15,355 nucleotides of DNA from Muribaculaceae bacterium. Lineage in GTDB: Bacteria > Bacteroidota > Bacteroidia > Bacteroidales > Muribaculaceae. The notes below the pieces were generated by a model, which was given only the letters and a program-made list of their open reading frames with translations, was not told where the DNA came from and did not search any database. The translations under genes and the position numbers were made by a program. The stretch lies in NCBI GenBank assembly GCA_009775375.1, contig VSPO01000085.1:1-15355 (forward strand), read 5' to 3'. Positions 1 to 6,987 of the stretch are shown here, piece by piece (the first letter of the stretch is position 1; each line of letters begins with the position of its first letter).

Positions 1-28
1 AAACTCTACGCCTAAAAATTTAACACTT

Positions 29-424
29 CTAATTGCCCAATTTAACATATGCACCGTGCTTTCGGCTTGACCCGATTGTGTTTATCCTTTCATCATCTGA
101 AAGCAAAGCATACCCTTTGTTCTCAGGGAATTGCAATGTCACTGTTGCAAGATCAAAACCATTGTCACAAGACCTTGTGTCTGATGCCTCGACAACAGTA
201 TCACTTATGATCCGGTAATGTTTTCTTTCCACCTCAATAACCTTTGCTGTAATATTCTCCGCTCGCGTGGAAGAATAGACCGAATGATAAAATTCATTCA
301 CCATTTTATAAATCTGATCGTTTTCGTGGACATCCAGCTTTGACGGAATATCCGAATTTTCGCAACCCACAAGCATAACTATGGGAATTAATGCCGAAAA
401 AGCGATAGCTACTTTTTTATTCAT
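29..424 (-). CDS. Small lipoprotein resembling C10-protease propeptide/inhibitor (I69-like)
   Basis: A 131-aa protein with a lipoprotein signal: Lys-rich start, hydrophobic stretch and lipobox LVGC with Cys21 as the lipidation residue. The C-terminal half contains a motif (ATVTLQF, then KGYALLSDDERI) like the conserved core of streptopain-type (C10) propeptides and Spi/I69 inhibitors, which typically read as an aromatic-Gly-Phe/Tyr-Ala-Ile-Ser-Ala-Asp-x-Arg segment. No catalytic Cys/His domain follows; the frame stops with TAG at 29-31. Free-standing Spi-like inhibitors beside C10 proteases are known in Bacteroides fragilis (the bfi genes), so a partner protease would be expected to the left of the window. 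Alternatively this is a truncated protease precursor. Base composition is AT-richer than the 1-6 kb genes. The gene is served by a promoter near 602-632. Family call is by motif only. Confidence 0.6.
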   Translation of the reverse strand: MNKKVAIAFSALIPIVMLVGCENSDIPSKLDVHENDQIYKMVNEFYHSVYSSTRAENITAKVIEVERKHYRIISDTVVEASDTRSCDNGFDLATVTLQFPENKGYALLSDDERINTIGSSRKHGAYVKLGN

Positions 425-990
425 ATCAATTCACTTATAGTTAGTCTTATATTATTGTATCAATCTGCTCAATCTCCAATGTCAAGCCGGATGTTCGATA
501 TGAAAGTATCAATCGTTCAAAAAGCGTTGAATGCGGAATCGGGATGGTTCATAGTAATAAAATGTCATTCCAATTGACGTATTGCTCTATGGAGTTCGCT
601 GCAAAGTTAATTATTTTTTTCATAACCACAATATTTTTTAAATAAATTTTGTCGAGATTTCATAAAAAAGTCTCCCTTTTTACTAAAGCATATTGAAGCA
701 TATCATATGATTTAACCTTTAAAGTGACAGACAATTGAAGATAAAAGACTATGGAATAGACATTTACAGCATTACCTACAATCCTAGTTATTACCTGAGT
801 ATACGCCATCGTATAAAAGCACCATTACCTACATCACCGGCCCGGAGGAAAGAAAATCCAATATGGAGCAGACCCGCATTTGCAAACCTTTCCTTTTGCG
901 AATGCGACCCCTGTTTTAACATTGAGTTGTAACCAAGCTATAAAACATCGGCAAGAATTATCGGCTATTCAAGCCGTTTTCAAAATGGCT
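425..990. other. AT-rich intergenic region without a supported gene
   Basis: A 566-nt stretch between the I69-like gene and the palindrome that ends the lipid operon. It holds the consensus minus-strand promoter at 602-632, a run-rich AT segment at about 600-700, and an 11-bp direct repeat CATTACCTACA at 770-780 and 823-833. Short plus-strand frames here (for example 735-932) show no domain, no promoter and overlap the terminator region, so I do not call them. Confidence 0.6.
602..632 (-). promoter_or_regulatory. Bacteroidetes-type promoter for the I69-like lipoprotein
   Basis: On the minus strand ATTG (629-632), 19 nt, then TAACTTTG (602-609) matches the Bacteroidetes housekeeping promoter (TTTG/TTG, 19-21 nt, TAnnTTTG). 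Predicted start is near 595, leaving an untranslated leader of about 170 nt before the ATG at 424. The whole 31-bp element is very similar to those in front of metK and tRNA-Pro. Confidence 0.7.
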
Positions 991-1030
991 GACGCCGGGC
1001 GCATCCATCGCGATGGATGCGCCCGGCGTC
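991..1030 (-). terminator. Perfect 40-bp palindrome, probable operon terminator
   Basis: Positions 991-1010 are the exact reverse complement of 1011-1030, with no spacer, so RNA from either strand could fold into a very stable GC-rich hairpin of about 18 bp. It lies 25 nt after the stop of the HAD gene, where the pdxA-to-HAD operon should end. The minus-strand tail after the hairpin contains only ATTTTG, a weak U-tract, so termination is inferred mainly from position and stability. Confidence 0.6.
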
Positions 1031-1055
1031 TTGCTATATTTCCGGCATTACCCTG

Positions 1056-1781
1056 CTATGCTCCTTCGAGGAAGTCGAGGATGTTGTCGAGCGATTGGAT
1101 GATGTTGGGATGGAATGCGTCGTCCTCCTCCTTCGTCCAGCCTTTCCCTTTAAGCCACAATGCCTGGCAGCCGGCCTTCTCCGCAGGAAGGATATCCTTC
1201 TTCAGGCTGTCGCCCACAACGAGCACCTCCTCCGGCTTCAGACCCAATGCCTCTACTCCGAGCTCGAAGATTTTCGGGTCGGGCTTCCTGACTCCCACCA
1301 CGGCGCTTTCTATTATCTTCTTGAAATATCCGTCGATGTCGAAATCTTTCAAGACCGTCTCCACATTCCCATAGAAGTTGGAGACAAGCACCATCGGATA
1401 CCTCTTCGACAATGCCTCCAGAACGGGTTTTGCCCTCTCCACCGATGCCTTGGCCGAAGCATAGCAGAGGTCGGCCACCTTTGCCGCCATCTCCTCAATG
1501 GCCGCAGGAGCGAAATGCCCCATCTCTGCAAGTCGCTGAAGCTCTATCTGCATCTTGATGACCAAAAGGTCGTGGAAATTATGGTGGGGAAGGATATGGA
1601 GCGTCCGCGCAAGTTCCCGCTCGGCATAGACATACGCCTCCCTGAACTCTGCCTTGTCGGCGGCGACACCGGCCTTCTGCCAAGCCTCCCATATCACCTC
1701 GCTCCAATGGTCGCCCCCGGAGTCGAGGGTGCCACCATAGTCGAAGATAATCCCTTTTATTTTCTTGAAATCTACGTTCAT
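1056..1781 (-). CDS. HAD-superfamily (IA-type) phosphatase, probable phospholipid head-group phosphatase
   Basis: A 241-aa HAD hydrolase starting at MNVDF; the open frame extends 59 codons further upstream but that part overlaps the previous gene and is not protein-like. Motif I is FDYGGT with nucleophile Asp14, but position +2 (Gly16) lacks the usual acid/base Asp. Motif II is VLVSN (Ser134), motif III is RKPDP (Lys166), and motif IV is VVGDSLKKD (Asp191, Asp196). A helical cap lies between residues 20 and 115. It is last in the run after a nucleotidyltransferase, an ATP-grasp enzyme and a CDP-alcohol phosphatidyltransferase (44-nt gap). In Bacteroides thetaiotaomicron a phosphatase converts phosphatidylinositol-phosphate to phosphatidylinositol beside such a transferase; a similar job here is inference. 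Confidence 0.8.
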   Translation of the reverse strand: MNVDFKKIKGIIFDYGGTLDSGGDHWSEVIWEAWQKAGVAADKAEFREAYVYAERELARTLHILPHHNFHDLLVIKMQIELQRLAEMGHFAPAAIEEMAAKVADLCYASAKASVERAKPVLEALSKRYPMVLVSNFYGNVETVLKDFDIDGYFKKIIESAVVGVRKPDPKIFELGVEALGLKPEEVLVVGDSLKKDILPAEKAGCQALWLKGKGWTKEEDDAFHPNIIQSLDNILDFLEGA

Positions 1782-1825
1782 AACTTTGATGTTTTTTAGA
1801 GTGTGTTGTCGAATCCGCCCGTTCG

Positions 1826-2800
1826 TCAGAAAGATTCCTGCTTCCGGAAAGATCCTTCGAGCTGCGCCACGAATCCCTTGCAAATCTTCTCGTGCCGCAT
1901 CATCATATATATTAAAACGATATTGAGCACGGTAAGTTCGAAGGCGAAATAAAGCCACGGCATCTGGAATATCAGTATCGAGGCGAAAAGCGCGAATGTG
2001 CGGGTATTAAACGACAGAATGTTGGTATACTTCATCAGCGGCTTGCTGGCTGCCCTGAACGAATCCCTGAACGACTGGGGGATGTCGTTGCCGTATTTGG
2101 CGGCAAGCGTCCTGCGCAGACGCTGCATCCATGGGGTGCGTTTCTCCTGACCGACGGTGTAGTTGGTGTAGAACGCGAGGGTCAGTTTCTGCCAGAAATT
2201 GCGTTTCCAGGATAGCTGATGGAATTTCTCCCAAAGTTGGGAGGCCGTGTCGAGTTCGCTCCCCTCTTTCCCTTTAAGGAAAAACAGGTGGAACTGCCGG
2301 TAGTAGTCGGCCATGGCTGCCTGCGTGGCATGGCAGACGCCCGTCACGACCGCCACGACCCATATCACCCAATGATGGGCGCTGAAGAACTCACTCGTGA
2401 CGTTCTCTCGAAGGCATATCGCGATGTAGATTGCCGCAAACCATATGTCGCCGCTAAGGCCGTCGAGTATACGGCCCAGTCGGGAATATTGCTTGGTCAT
2501 GCGCGCCAGCTGCCCGTCGGCGCTGTCAAACGAATCGGCCCAGACAAGAAGGATCACTCCTGCGATGTTGATCCATATGTTGTCGTAATAGAAGGCCACG
2601 CCGGCGGCCACCCCGAGGAATATCGAAGCTATGGTGATGGCATTGGGGGTGATGCCTAATTTTTTTGCAAGGAGCGCCCAGCCGTAGCCTATGGGGCGGT
2701 AGAAGATCAGGTCGAATGTCTCCTCCGTATCCATCGACTTCAACGAATCCTTGTAGCTGGGGCGCTTCTCCCCCGTGGATGTATTGTTGTCTTTATTCAC
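1826..2800 (-). CDS. CDP-alcohol phosphatidyltransferase family membrane protein
   Basis: A 324-aa polytopic membrane protein. The family signature is at residues 92-118: D92-x2-D95-G96-x2-A99-R100-x8-G109-x3-D113. A final Asp at 118 gives D-x4-D instead of the textbook D-x3-D. These Asp residues bind two metals and the CDP substrate. Hydrophobic segments flank the signature (about 50-70 and 75-90, with more after 118), and further membrane spans lie near the C-terminus. The family moves a phospho-alcohol between CMP and an acceptor, making phosphatidylglycerol-, phosphatidylinositol- or phosphatidylserine-like lipids. Neighbours (nucleotidyltransferase, ATP-grasp, HAD) suggest a head-group pathway, perhaps phosphatidylinositol-phosphate, in the cytoplasmic membrane. 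The exact alcohol is unknown. Confidence 0.85.
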   Translation of the reverse strand: MNKDNNTSTGEKRPSYKDSLKSMDTEETFDLIFYRPIGYGWALLAKKLGITPNAITIASIFLGVAAGVAFYYDNIWINIAGVILLVWADSFDSADGQLARMTKQYSRLGRILDGLSGDIWFAAIYIAICLRENVTSEFFSAHHWVIWVVAVVTGVCHATQAAMADYYRQFHLFFLKGKEGSELDTASQLWEKFHQLSWKRNFWQKLTLAFYTNYTVGQEKRTPWMQRLRRTLAAKYGNDIPQSFRDSFRAASKPLMKYTNILSFNTRTFALFASILIFQMPWLYFAFELTVLNIVLIYMMMRHEKICKGFVAQLEGSFRKQESF

Positions 2801-2850
2801 TTTTCTGATATCTTCATGTAAAGTAATCGGGAATCAAAGCTTGCCGTGGC

Positions 2851-3720
2851 TCAACGTTTTCTCCATGCCTTGACTGCTGCAAGCACGCATTTCGCTATCC
2901 ACGGGGCGGCGTCCTGACGGCACGGGGCGAAACTCGGCCAGTCGTTGAAGTCGATTATGCGGACGGTGCCGTCGGGGTCCACTATGCAGTCGCCTCCATA
3001 GATTTTGACGTCGAGTATCTCCGAGGCGCGTTGGCACATCCGCTGCATCTCCTCATGGTCGAACTCCAGGCCCTGGCTTCTGCCGTTGACGGCCTCGTGG
3101 CCGTATTTACTGTGCCCCTCGTCGAAGGGATAAAACCAATAGAAGAAAGGCTGGCCGCTCACTCCGTAGAACTTTATGAGGTCGCCGACGAGATGACGGT
3201 TGATGACGGCCCTCTTGATGCCGCGATAGAAATATTCATGAAGCACCTCCTGCGCCTCCTCCGGATGGCGGCAATAGCTGACGTCTTCCTTGTGCATTGC
3301 ATGGAAATCGCCCCGCTTTATCCAGCATGAAGAGAATCCTGCCTCCCGGAGGTCGGCCACGACGCTTTCGTTGGTGTTGACGATAAGGCTCTCGGGATAT
3401 GGAATCTTGTTGCCGAGAAGAATGCGGGTCATGCGCTCCCTCGTGCAATTTTCGATTCCGTAGCCTGAGTTAATGACGAGTCTTCCCTCGTCCTCAAGTT
3501 TCTGCAATTTTGCGATCGAAGCCTGCTCGCGGCACATGTTGAGCACGATTGGCTCTTCGATCTCCATCTCGCGGAATTTCTCCTCGCTGTAGATATTGAC
3601 CTCGCATCCGCGCTTGCGAAGCTGCTCCACCGCCGCGTTGAAAATCGCGGCGTCGTTGCCGATATGGTTGGGAGAATAGGCTCCTGCCCTCATCACTCCC
3701 GCTATCTTTATTTCTGCCAT
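2851..3720 (-). CDS. ATP-grasp family enzyme (kinase or ligase), lipid-head-group operon
   Basis: A 289-aa soluble protein with an ATP-grasp layout. A substrate-like N-terminal domain runs to about residue 90. It is followed by the phosphate-binding Lys135 (CWIKRGD), a HLVGDLIKFYGVSG strand-loop at 177-190 in the adenine-binding position, and a metal-binding end YGGDCIVDPDG (241-251) then IIDFNDWP (255-262), where Asp244, Asp257 and Asn259 are the likely Mg ligands. The D-x-N-x-x-P ending resembles inositol 1,3,4-trisphosphate 5/6-kinases as well as general ATP-grasp ligases, so the product may be a phosphorylated alcohol or a peptide-like bond. It lies 35 nt after the nucleotidyltransferase and 50 nt before the phosphatidyltransferase, so they are probably co-transcribed. 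Precise function unknown. Confidence 0.75.
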   Translation of the reverse strand: MAEIKIAGVMRAGAYSPNHIGNDAAIFNAAVEQLRKRGCEVNIYSEEKFREMEIEEPIVLNMCREQASIAKLQKLEDEGRLVINSGYGIENCTRERMTRILLGNKIPYPESLIVNTNESVVADLREAGFSSCWIKRGDFHAMHKEDVSYCRHPEEAQEVLHEYFYRGIKRAVINRHLVGDLIKFYGVSGQPFFYWFYPFDEGHSKYGHEAVNGRSQGLEFDHEEMQRMCQRASEILDVKIYGGDCIVDPDGTVRIIDFNDWPSFAPCRQDAAPWIAKCVLAAVKAWRKR

Positions 3721-3755
3721 TTAATGGTCCGTTGTTTTTGATAATGAAGTTGAAG

Positions 3756-4481
3756 TCAATGCTTCGGCCTGCCCTCCCTCAGGAAAGCTTCGGCCGAGGC
3801 CACGTTGGAGGCATGGTCCACGTCTACTATCTTGCCCATGTCGTAGGCGCGAAGGTCGAGCCCGTAGGCCACGAGTGCCCTCTGATAGTTGCGCATTCTC
3901 CCTACCCCCTCGGCCAGGCATTTGTCGAGCACGGGAATCGCGCTTTGCGAAAGCCCGTAGATTCCGCCGCTGACGTATTTCACTCCCGGCTCCATCGAGT
4001 CGAGAAATGCCGTGATCTTCCCTGCGTCGTCGGTGGCAACGTAGAGAGGCTTTTCGTCTTCGATAAAGGAGGTGACGGCCATCATCCCGTCTACCTCCTC
4101 GGGAGCTTCCTCATATGCCTTGACATAGCGGGAGAAGTCTTCGCGACGGAAAATGGTGTCGACCGTCGTGATTACGTAGCGTCCTTTCCCCTCCATCAGG
4201 GAAGAGAGTTCATAGAAGCTGTGCATCGACGTGGGGGTGGTTTTCACGACAATGTTCATAGGGCACGGCATTGTCGGGGCAAGCTCCCGGAGATAGGATA
4301 TCACTTCCGTCATCTCCTCGTTGGTAATGACGCTTATGGATTCAGCTCCGCATTCCAAAAAAATGTCGATAAGACGCCCGATCATGGGGAGTCCCTCTAT
4401 TTCCACCAACGGTTTCGGCACGTCTACTCCCTCTTGCCGGAGGCGTGAGCCCTGTCCGGCCGCTATTATTCCGAAATTCAT
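3756..4481 (-). CDS. Nucleotidyltransferase (NTP transferase, GT-A fold), alcohol/sugar-phosphate type
   Basis: A 241-aa protein beginning MNFGIIAAGQGSRL: residues 8-14 are the nucleotide-binding loop G-x-G-x-R-L, followed by VPKPLVEI (KP at 23-24), as in sugar-1-phosphate and choline/inositol-phosphate nucleotidyltransferases. TTVDTIF (around residue 100) supplies the metal-binding Asp, and VSGGIYG is the substrate loop. A closing KIVDVDHASNVASAEAF is like the usual terminal D-x-x-x-D/E-D-L-x-x-A segment. The start codon overlaps the pdxA stop (ATGA at 4478-4481), implying translational coupling. Together with the following genes it could activate the alcohol phosphate as a CDP derivative; the substrate is inferred from context, not sequence. 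Confidence 0.8.
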   Translation of the reverse strand: MNFGIIAAGQGSRLRQEGVDVPKPLVEIEGLPMIGRLIDIFLECGAESISVITNEEMTEVISYLRELAPTMPCPMNIVVKTTPTSMHSFYELSSLMEGKGRYVITTVDTIFRREDFSRYVKAYEEAPEEVDGMMAVTSFIEDEKPLYVATDDAGKITAFLDSMEPGVKYVSGGIYGLSQSAIPVLDKCLAEGVGRMRNYQRALVAYGLDLRAYDMGKIVDVDHASNVASAEAFLREGRPKH

Positions 4482-5698
4482 GATTCTTTGGTTTCTGTTG
4501 TTGTGTCTGGTTCGGAATCCTCCTCGGGCTGGAGGCCTTCGGGGGCGTCCTTGGGTTTGCGATCCTCGGAAGCGTCCTTCTGTTTGCGGTCATCGGTGCT
4601 CCTGGCGGATGTAGTCTTAGGTTGACGCTCCATCCGCTCCCCTTTGTCGGGTTTCTCTACAAGGTATTTTTTCAGAGGATTTGACGAGGCTTTGTTGAAG
4701 ATGGCGCGACGACGGAAAATATCGATCGCGCTGTAGATGGCTTCCCTCATCGATGTCGGGTCGGCCTCCCCTTTCCAGGCTATGCCAAACGCCGTGCCGT
4801 GGTCGGGAGAGGTCCTGACAAAGGGCAGGCCGGCCGTGAAGTTGACGCCGTGCTGCCCCGCAAGCGACTTGAACGGGGCAAGGCCCTGGTCGTGGTACAT
4901 CGCTACGACGCCGTCGAATTTGAGATAGTCGCCAAGTCCGAAGAAGCCGTCGGCGGCAAACGGTCCGAATGCAAGAATCCCCTTCTCTCTGGCCTCCACG
5001 ATGGCGGGAGCGATCACGTCTTTCTCCTCCGTGCCGAGCAGGCCGCCGTCGCCGGCGTGAGGATTAAGCGAGAGCACGGCTATTTTGGGGCGGTCGAAAC
5101 CGAAATCCTTCTGAAGCGAAATGTCGAGCGATCTTATGGCCTCTCCGACCGATTCCGACGTGACCGATTCAGCCACTTTCGATATGGGCAGATGGGTGCT
5201 GACAAGGGCTACCCTGATGTTGTTGCCGAAAAGGATCATGCGTGCCTTCGCCCCATCGCCTGTCTCTGCCTCCAGAAACTCCGTGTGGCCGGGGAAATGG
5301 AATGAATCCGACTGCACAGCCTCCTTGGAGATGGGGGCGGTCACGAGCACGTCGATGCTCCCCTTCTTCAAGGCTTCGACGGCGGCACGCAACGCCGCGA
5401 CTGCCGCTTTCCCGGATTCCGGACTCGGCCGGCCGGGGGTTAGCTCCGGCATGTTCTTGTCCACGTCGATGACGGTGATCCTGCCCGGATGGGCATTGAA
5501 GGCGGATTCCGCCCTATGTAGTTTTATATCTTCCAGACCGAGCTGCCGGCGGCATTTCTCTGCCATGGCATGAAAGCCAAACACCACGGGGGTGCAAAGA
5601 TCGAGTATATCTTCATTGGCAAGGGCCCCCAGAATGACCTCATAGCCCACGCCATTGAAATCTCCGTGGGTGATTCCCACTTTTATTGGTCTTGACAT
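4478..5698 (-). CDS. pdxA: 4-hydroxythreonine-4-phosphate dehydrogenase
   Basis: A 406-aa PdxA, the NAD-dependent enzyme that oxidises 4-phosphooxy-L-threonine in the DXP-dependent pathway to pyridoxal 5'-phosphate. The start MSRPIKVGIT is chosen because the frame's 113 upstream codons overlap rlmN and look random. Family marks: ITHGDFNGVGYE near the N-terminus, GHTE with His138, STHLPISK with His169, LNPHAGDGG (211-219), MYHDQGLAPFK with His269, and SPDHGTA (297-303). The three His residues are the expected divalent-metal ligands. The family norm is about 330-360 aa; here residues 352-406 form an extra, highly charged, low-complexity tail with two near-copies of DRKxKDAxE (369-386). The stop overlaps the next start by ATGA. 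A promoter candidate lies at 5762-5791. Confidence 0.93.
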   Translation of the reverse strand: MSRPIKVGITHGDFNGVGYEVILGALANEDILDLCTPVVFGFHAMAEKCRRQLGLEDIKLHRAESAFNAHPGRITVIDVDKNMPELTPGRPSPESGKAAVAALRAAVEALKKGSIDVLVTAPISKEAVQSDSFHFPGHTEFLEAETGDGAKARMILFGNNIRVALVSTHLPISKVAESVTSESVGEAIRSLDISLQKDFGFDRPKIAVLSLNPHAGDGGLLGTEEKDVIAPAIVEAREKGILAFGPFAADGFFGLGDYLKFDGVVAMYHDQGLAPFKSLAGQHGVNFTAGLPFVRTSPDHGTAFGIAWKGEADPTSMREAIYSAIDIFRRRAIFNKASSNPLKKYLVEKPDKGERMERQPKTTSARSTDDRKQKDASEDRKPKDAPEGLQPEEDSEPDTTTETKES

Positions 5699-5761
5699 CT
5701 GTATATCTTGTTTATTGCTGTTGCTAATTGTAATGAAGCCGACGCCGGGGAGACGCGACGG

Positions 5762-5791
5762 CAAAATTAATAAAAAAACGGGGAAAATCAG
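5762..5791 (-). promoter_or_regulatory. Candidate pdxA operon promoter
   Basis: The minus strand shows CTG (5789-5791), 19 nt, TAATTTTG (5762-5769). The -7 box fits TAnnTTTG exactly and the -33 box is one base off TTG. It overlaps the 3' end of rlmN; predicted start near 5755 gives a leader of about 57 nt before pdxA. Confidence 0.5.
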
Positions 5792-5795
5792 CCGT
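5771..5795 (-). terminator. Possible weak rlmN terminator
   Basis: On the minus strand AACGG, a 10-nt loop, CCGTT and then a T-run can form a short hairpin spanning the rlmN stop codon. Only 5 bp, so partial termination at best; it overlaps the pdxA promoter candidate. Confidence 0.35.
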
Positions 5796-6840
5796 TCTTC
5801 CCGGCGAGCATCCCGCATGCCGCCATTATGTCTTCGCCGCGCGAGCTGCGGATAGTGGCCGTGATTCCTTTCGAGTTGAGATAATTCCTGAACATCAGCA
5901 TCCTCTCTTCGCTGCACGGGTGGAGTTCCACGTCGGGAATCGCATGGAAACGGATAAGGTTGACCCTGCAATCGATATTGCCGATGAGCCTTATGAGCTG
6001 GTCGGCGTGGGCGATATCGTCGTTGACTCCGCGCCACATTATGTATTCAAGCGAGAGACGGCGCTGATGGCTGAAATCGTAGCCTGCGAGCACACGCATG
6101 ACGCTCTGGATCGGAAATGCCTTCTGGGCCGGCATCAGTTGCTCGCGTTCGGAGGGGTCGGCGGTGTGAACGCTGACGGCGACATGCACCTGCGTCTTGT
6201 CCAGAAGATCCTTCAGCTGCGGAAGCTTGCCGACGGTGGAGACGGTGATGCGCTTCGGGCTCCAGGCCATTCCCCATTGAGCCGTCATGATCTCTATGAC
6301 GGGGAGGAGCGCGTCGAGGTTGTCGAGGGGCTCGCCCATCCCCATGAAGACCACGTTGGTCAGCTCCTGTGCGGCTGTCTCCCCTTTTGCAGCGACCGGG
6401 GGAATGCTGAGAATCTGGTTGATGATCTGGGCAGCCGTCAGGTTGGCCTTGAATCCGAGCCGCCCCGTCGCGCAGAAATAGCAATTCATCTTGCATCCCG
6501 CCTGGGAAGAGACGCAAAGCGTGGCGCGGTCGCGGTCGGGGATGTAGACGCTCTCTATGTTGCGACCGGAGCCGACGTTGAAGAGATATTTCACCGTGCC
6601 GTCGACGGATTTCATCCGCGATGCCGGCTTCTCTCGCCCCGTGACGTAGTTGGCGGCGAGCCATTCCCTGTTTTTCTTGGAGATGTTGATCATCTCGTCG
6701 AAATCACTCACTTTTTTCTTATACAGCCATTCGGCGAGCTGACGGCCCACGAACTTCGGCATTCCGCCGGAAAGGGCCACTTTTGTCAGCCCGTCGTGTG
6801 TCAGCCCGATCAAGGGGAGTTTATTGTCTGAGGATTGCAT
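5788..6840 (-). CDS. rlmN: Dual-specificity rRNA/tRNA adenine-C2 methyltransferase RlmN
   Basis: A 350-aa radical-SAM enzyme that methylates C2 of A2503 in 23S rRNA and A37 of some tRNAs. The start MQSSDNKLPL at 6840 gives the usual length; the longer open frame adds 31 codons with no family likeness. The [4Fe-4S] motif C116-x3-C120-x2-C123 (CKMNCYFC) is intact. The upstream conserved Cys109 (TLCVSSQAG) and the essential methyl-carrying Cys342 in the RGEDIMAACGML segment are both present. MGMGEPL is the SAM/GGE-like strand and SVHTADPSER the following conserved loop. No clear promoter of its own is visible in the 147-nt gap after the ppiD-like gene, which contains a hairpin; it could depend on read-through. 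Confidence 0.95.
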   Translation of the reverse strand: MQSSDNKLPLIGLTHDGLTKVALSGGMPKFVGRQLAEWLYKKKVSDFDEMINISKKNREWLAANYVTGREKPASRMKSVDGTVKYLFNVGSGRNIESVYIPDRDRATLCVSSQAGCKMNCYFCATGRLGFKANLTAAQIINQILSIPPVAAKGETAAQELTNVVFMGMGEPLDNLDALLPVIEIMTAQWGMAWSPKRITVSTVGKLPQLKDLLDKTQVHVAVSVHTADPSEREQLMPAQKAFPIQSVMRVLAGYDFSHQRRLSLEYIMWRGVNDDIAHADQLIRLIGNIDCRVNLIRFHAIPDVELHPCSEERMLMFRNYLNSKGITATIRSSRGEDIMAACGMLAGKNG

Positions 6841-6904
6841 AATCTTTAATTTGTTGTTTGAGCGTCCGCCCTGACTTCTACGGCATCCGCTTAAGGCAGG
6901 CTCT

Positions 6905-6952
6905 ATAAACTTAAAGCAAAGGGTCGGCGCCATGGTTGCGGCGACGACCCTT
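6905..6952 (-). terminator. Probable terminator after the ppiD-like gene
   Basis: An 8-bp stem (6919-6926 with 6945-6952), one G/A mismatch, then 4 more bp (28-31 with 40-43 of the 6900s) around an 8-nt loop. The minus-strand tail is moderately T-rich (TGCTTTAAGTTTATAG). It lies 36 nt past the stop codon. Confidence 0.6.
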
Positions 6953-6987
6953 CACGTTGTTATCGTTGACTGGCGGGCAGGGCTCGA

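Noticed and set aside
770..833. 11-bp direct repeat CATTACCTACA as part of a CRISPR array or attachment site
   Set aside because: Only two copies, no regular spacing and no nearby integrase or cas gene.
735..1799. Plus-strand open frames at 735-932, 880-1374 and 1017-1799
   Set aside because: They run opposite to the HAD gene or across the palindrome, have no domain or promoter, and are rich in unlikely residue patterns; they are antisense shadows.
1782..1958. 59-codon N-terminal extension of the HAD gene
   Set aside because: It overlaps the phosphatidyltransferase C-terminus in another frame, and the HAD fold begins just after MNVDF.
5699..6037. 113-codon N-terminal extension of pdxA
   Set aside because: It overlaps the rlmN 3' end, is Arg/Gln-rich random sequence, and PdxA homology starts exactly at MSRPIKVGIT.
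5920..6831. Long plus-strand frame opposite rlmN
   Set aside because: It is fully antisense to a well-supported enzyme gene and shows no family features; high G+C third positions explain its length.
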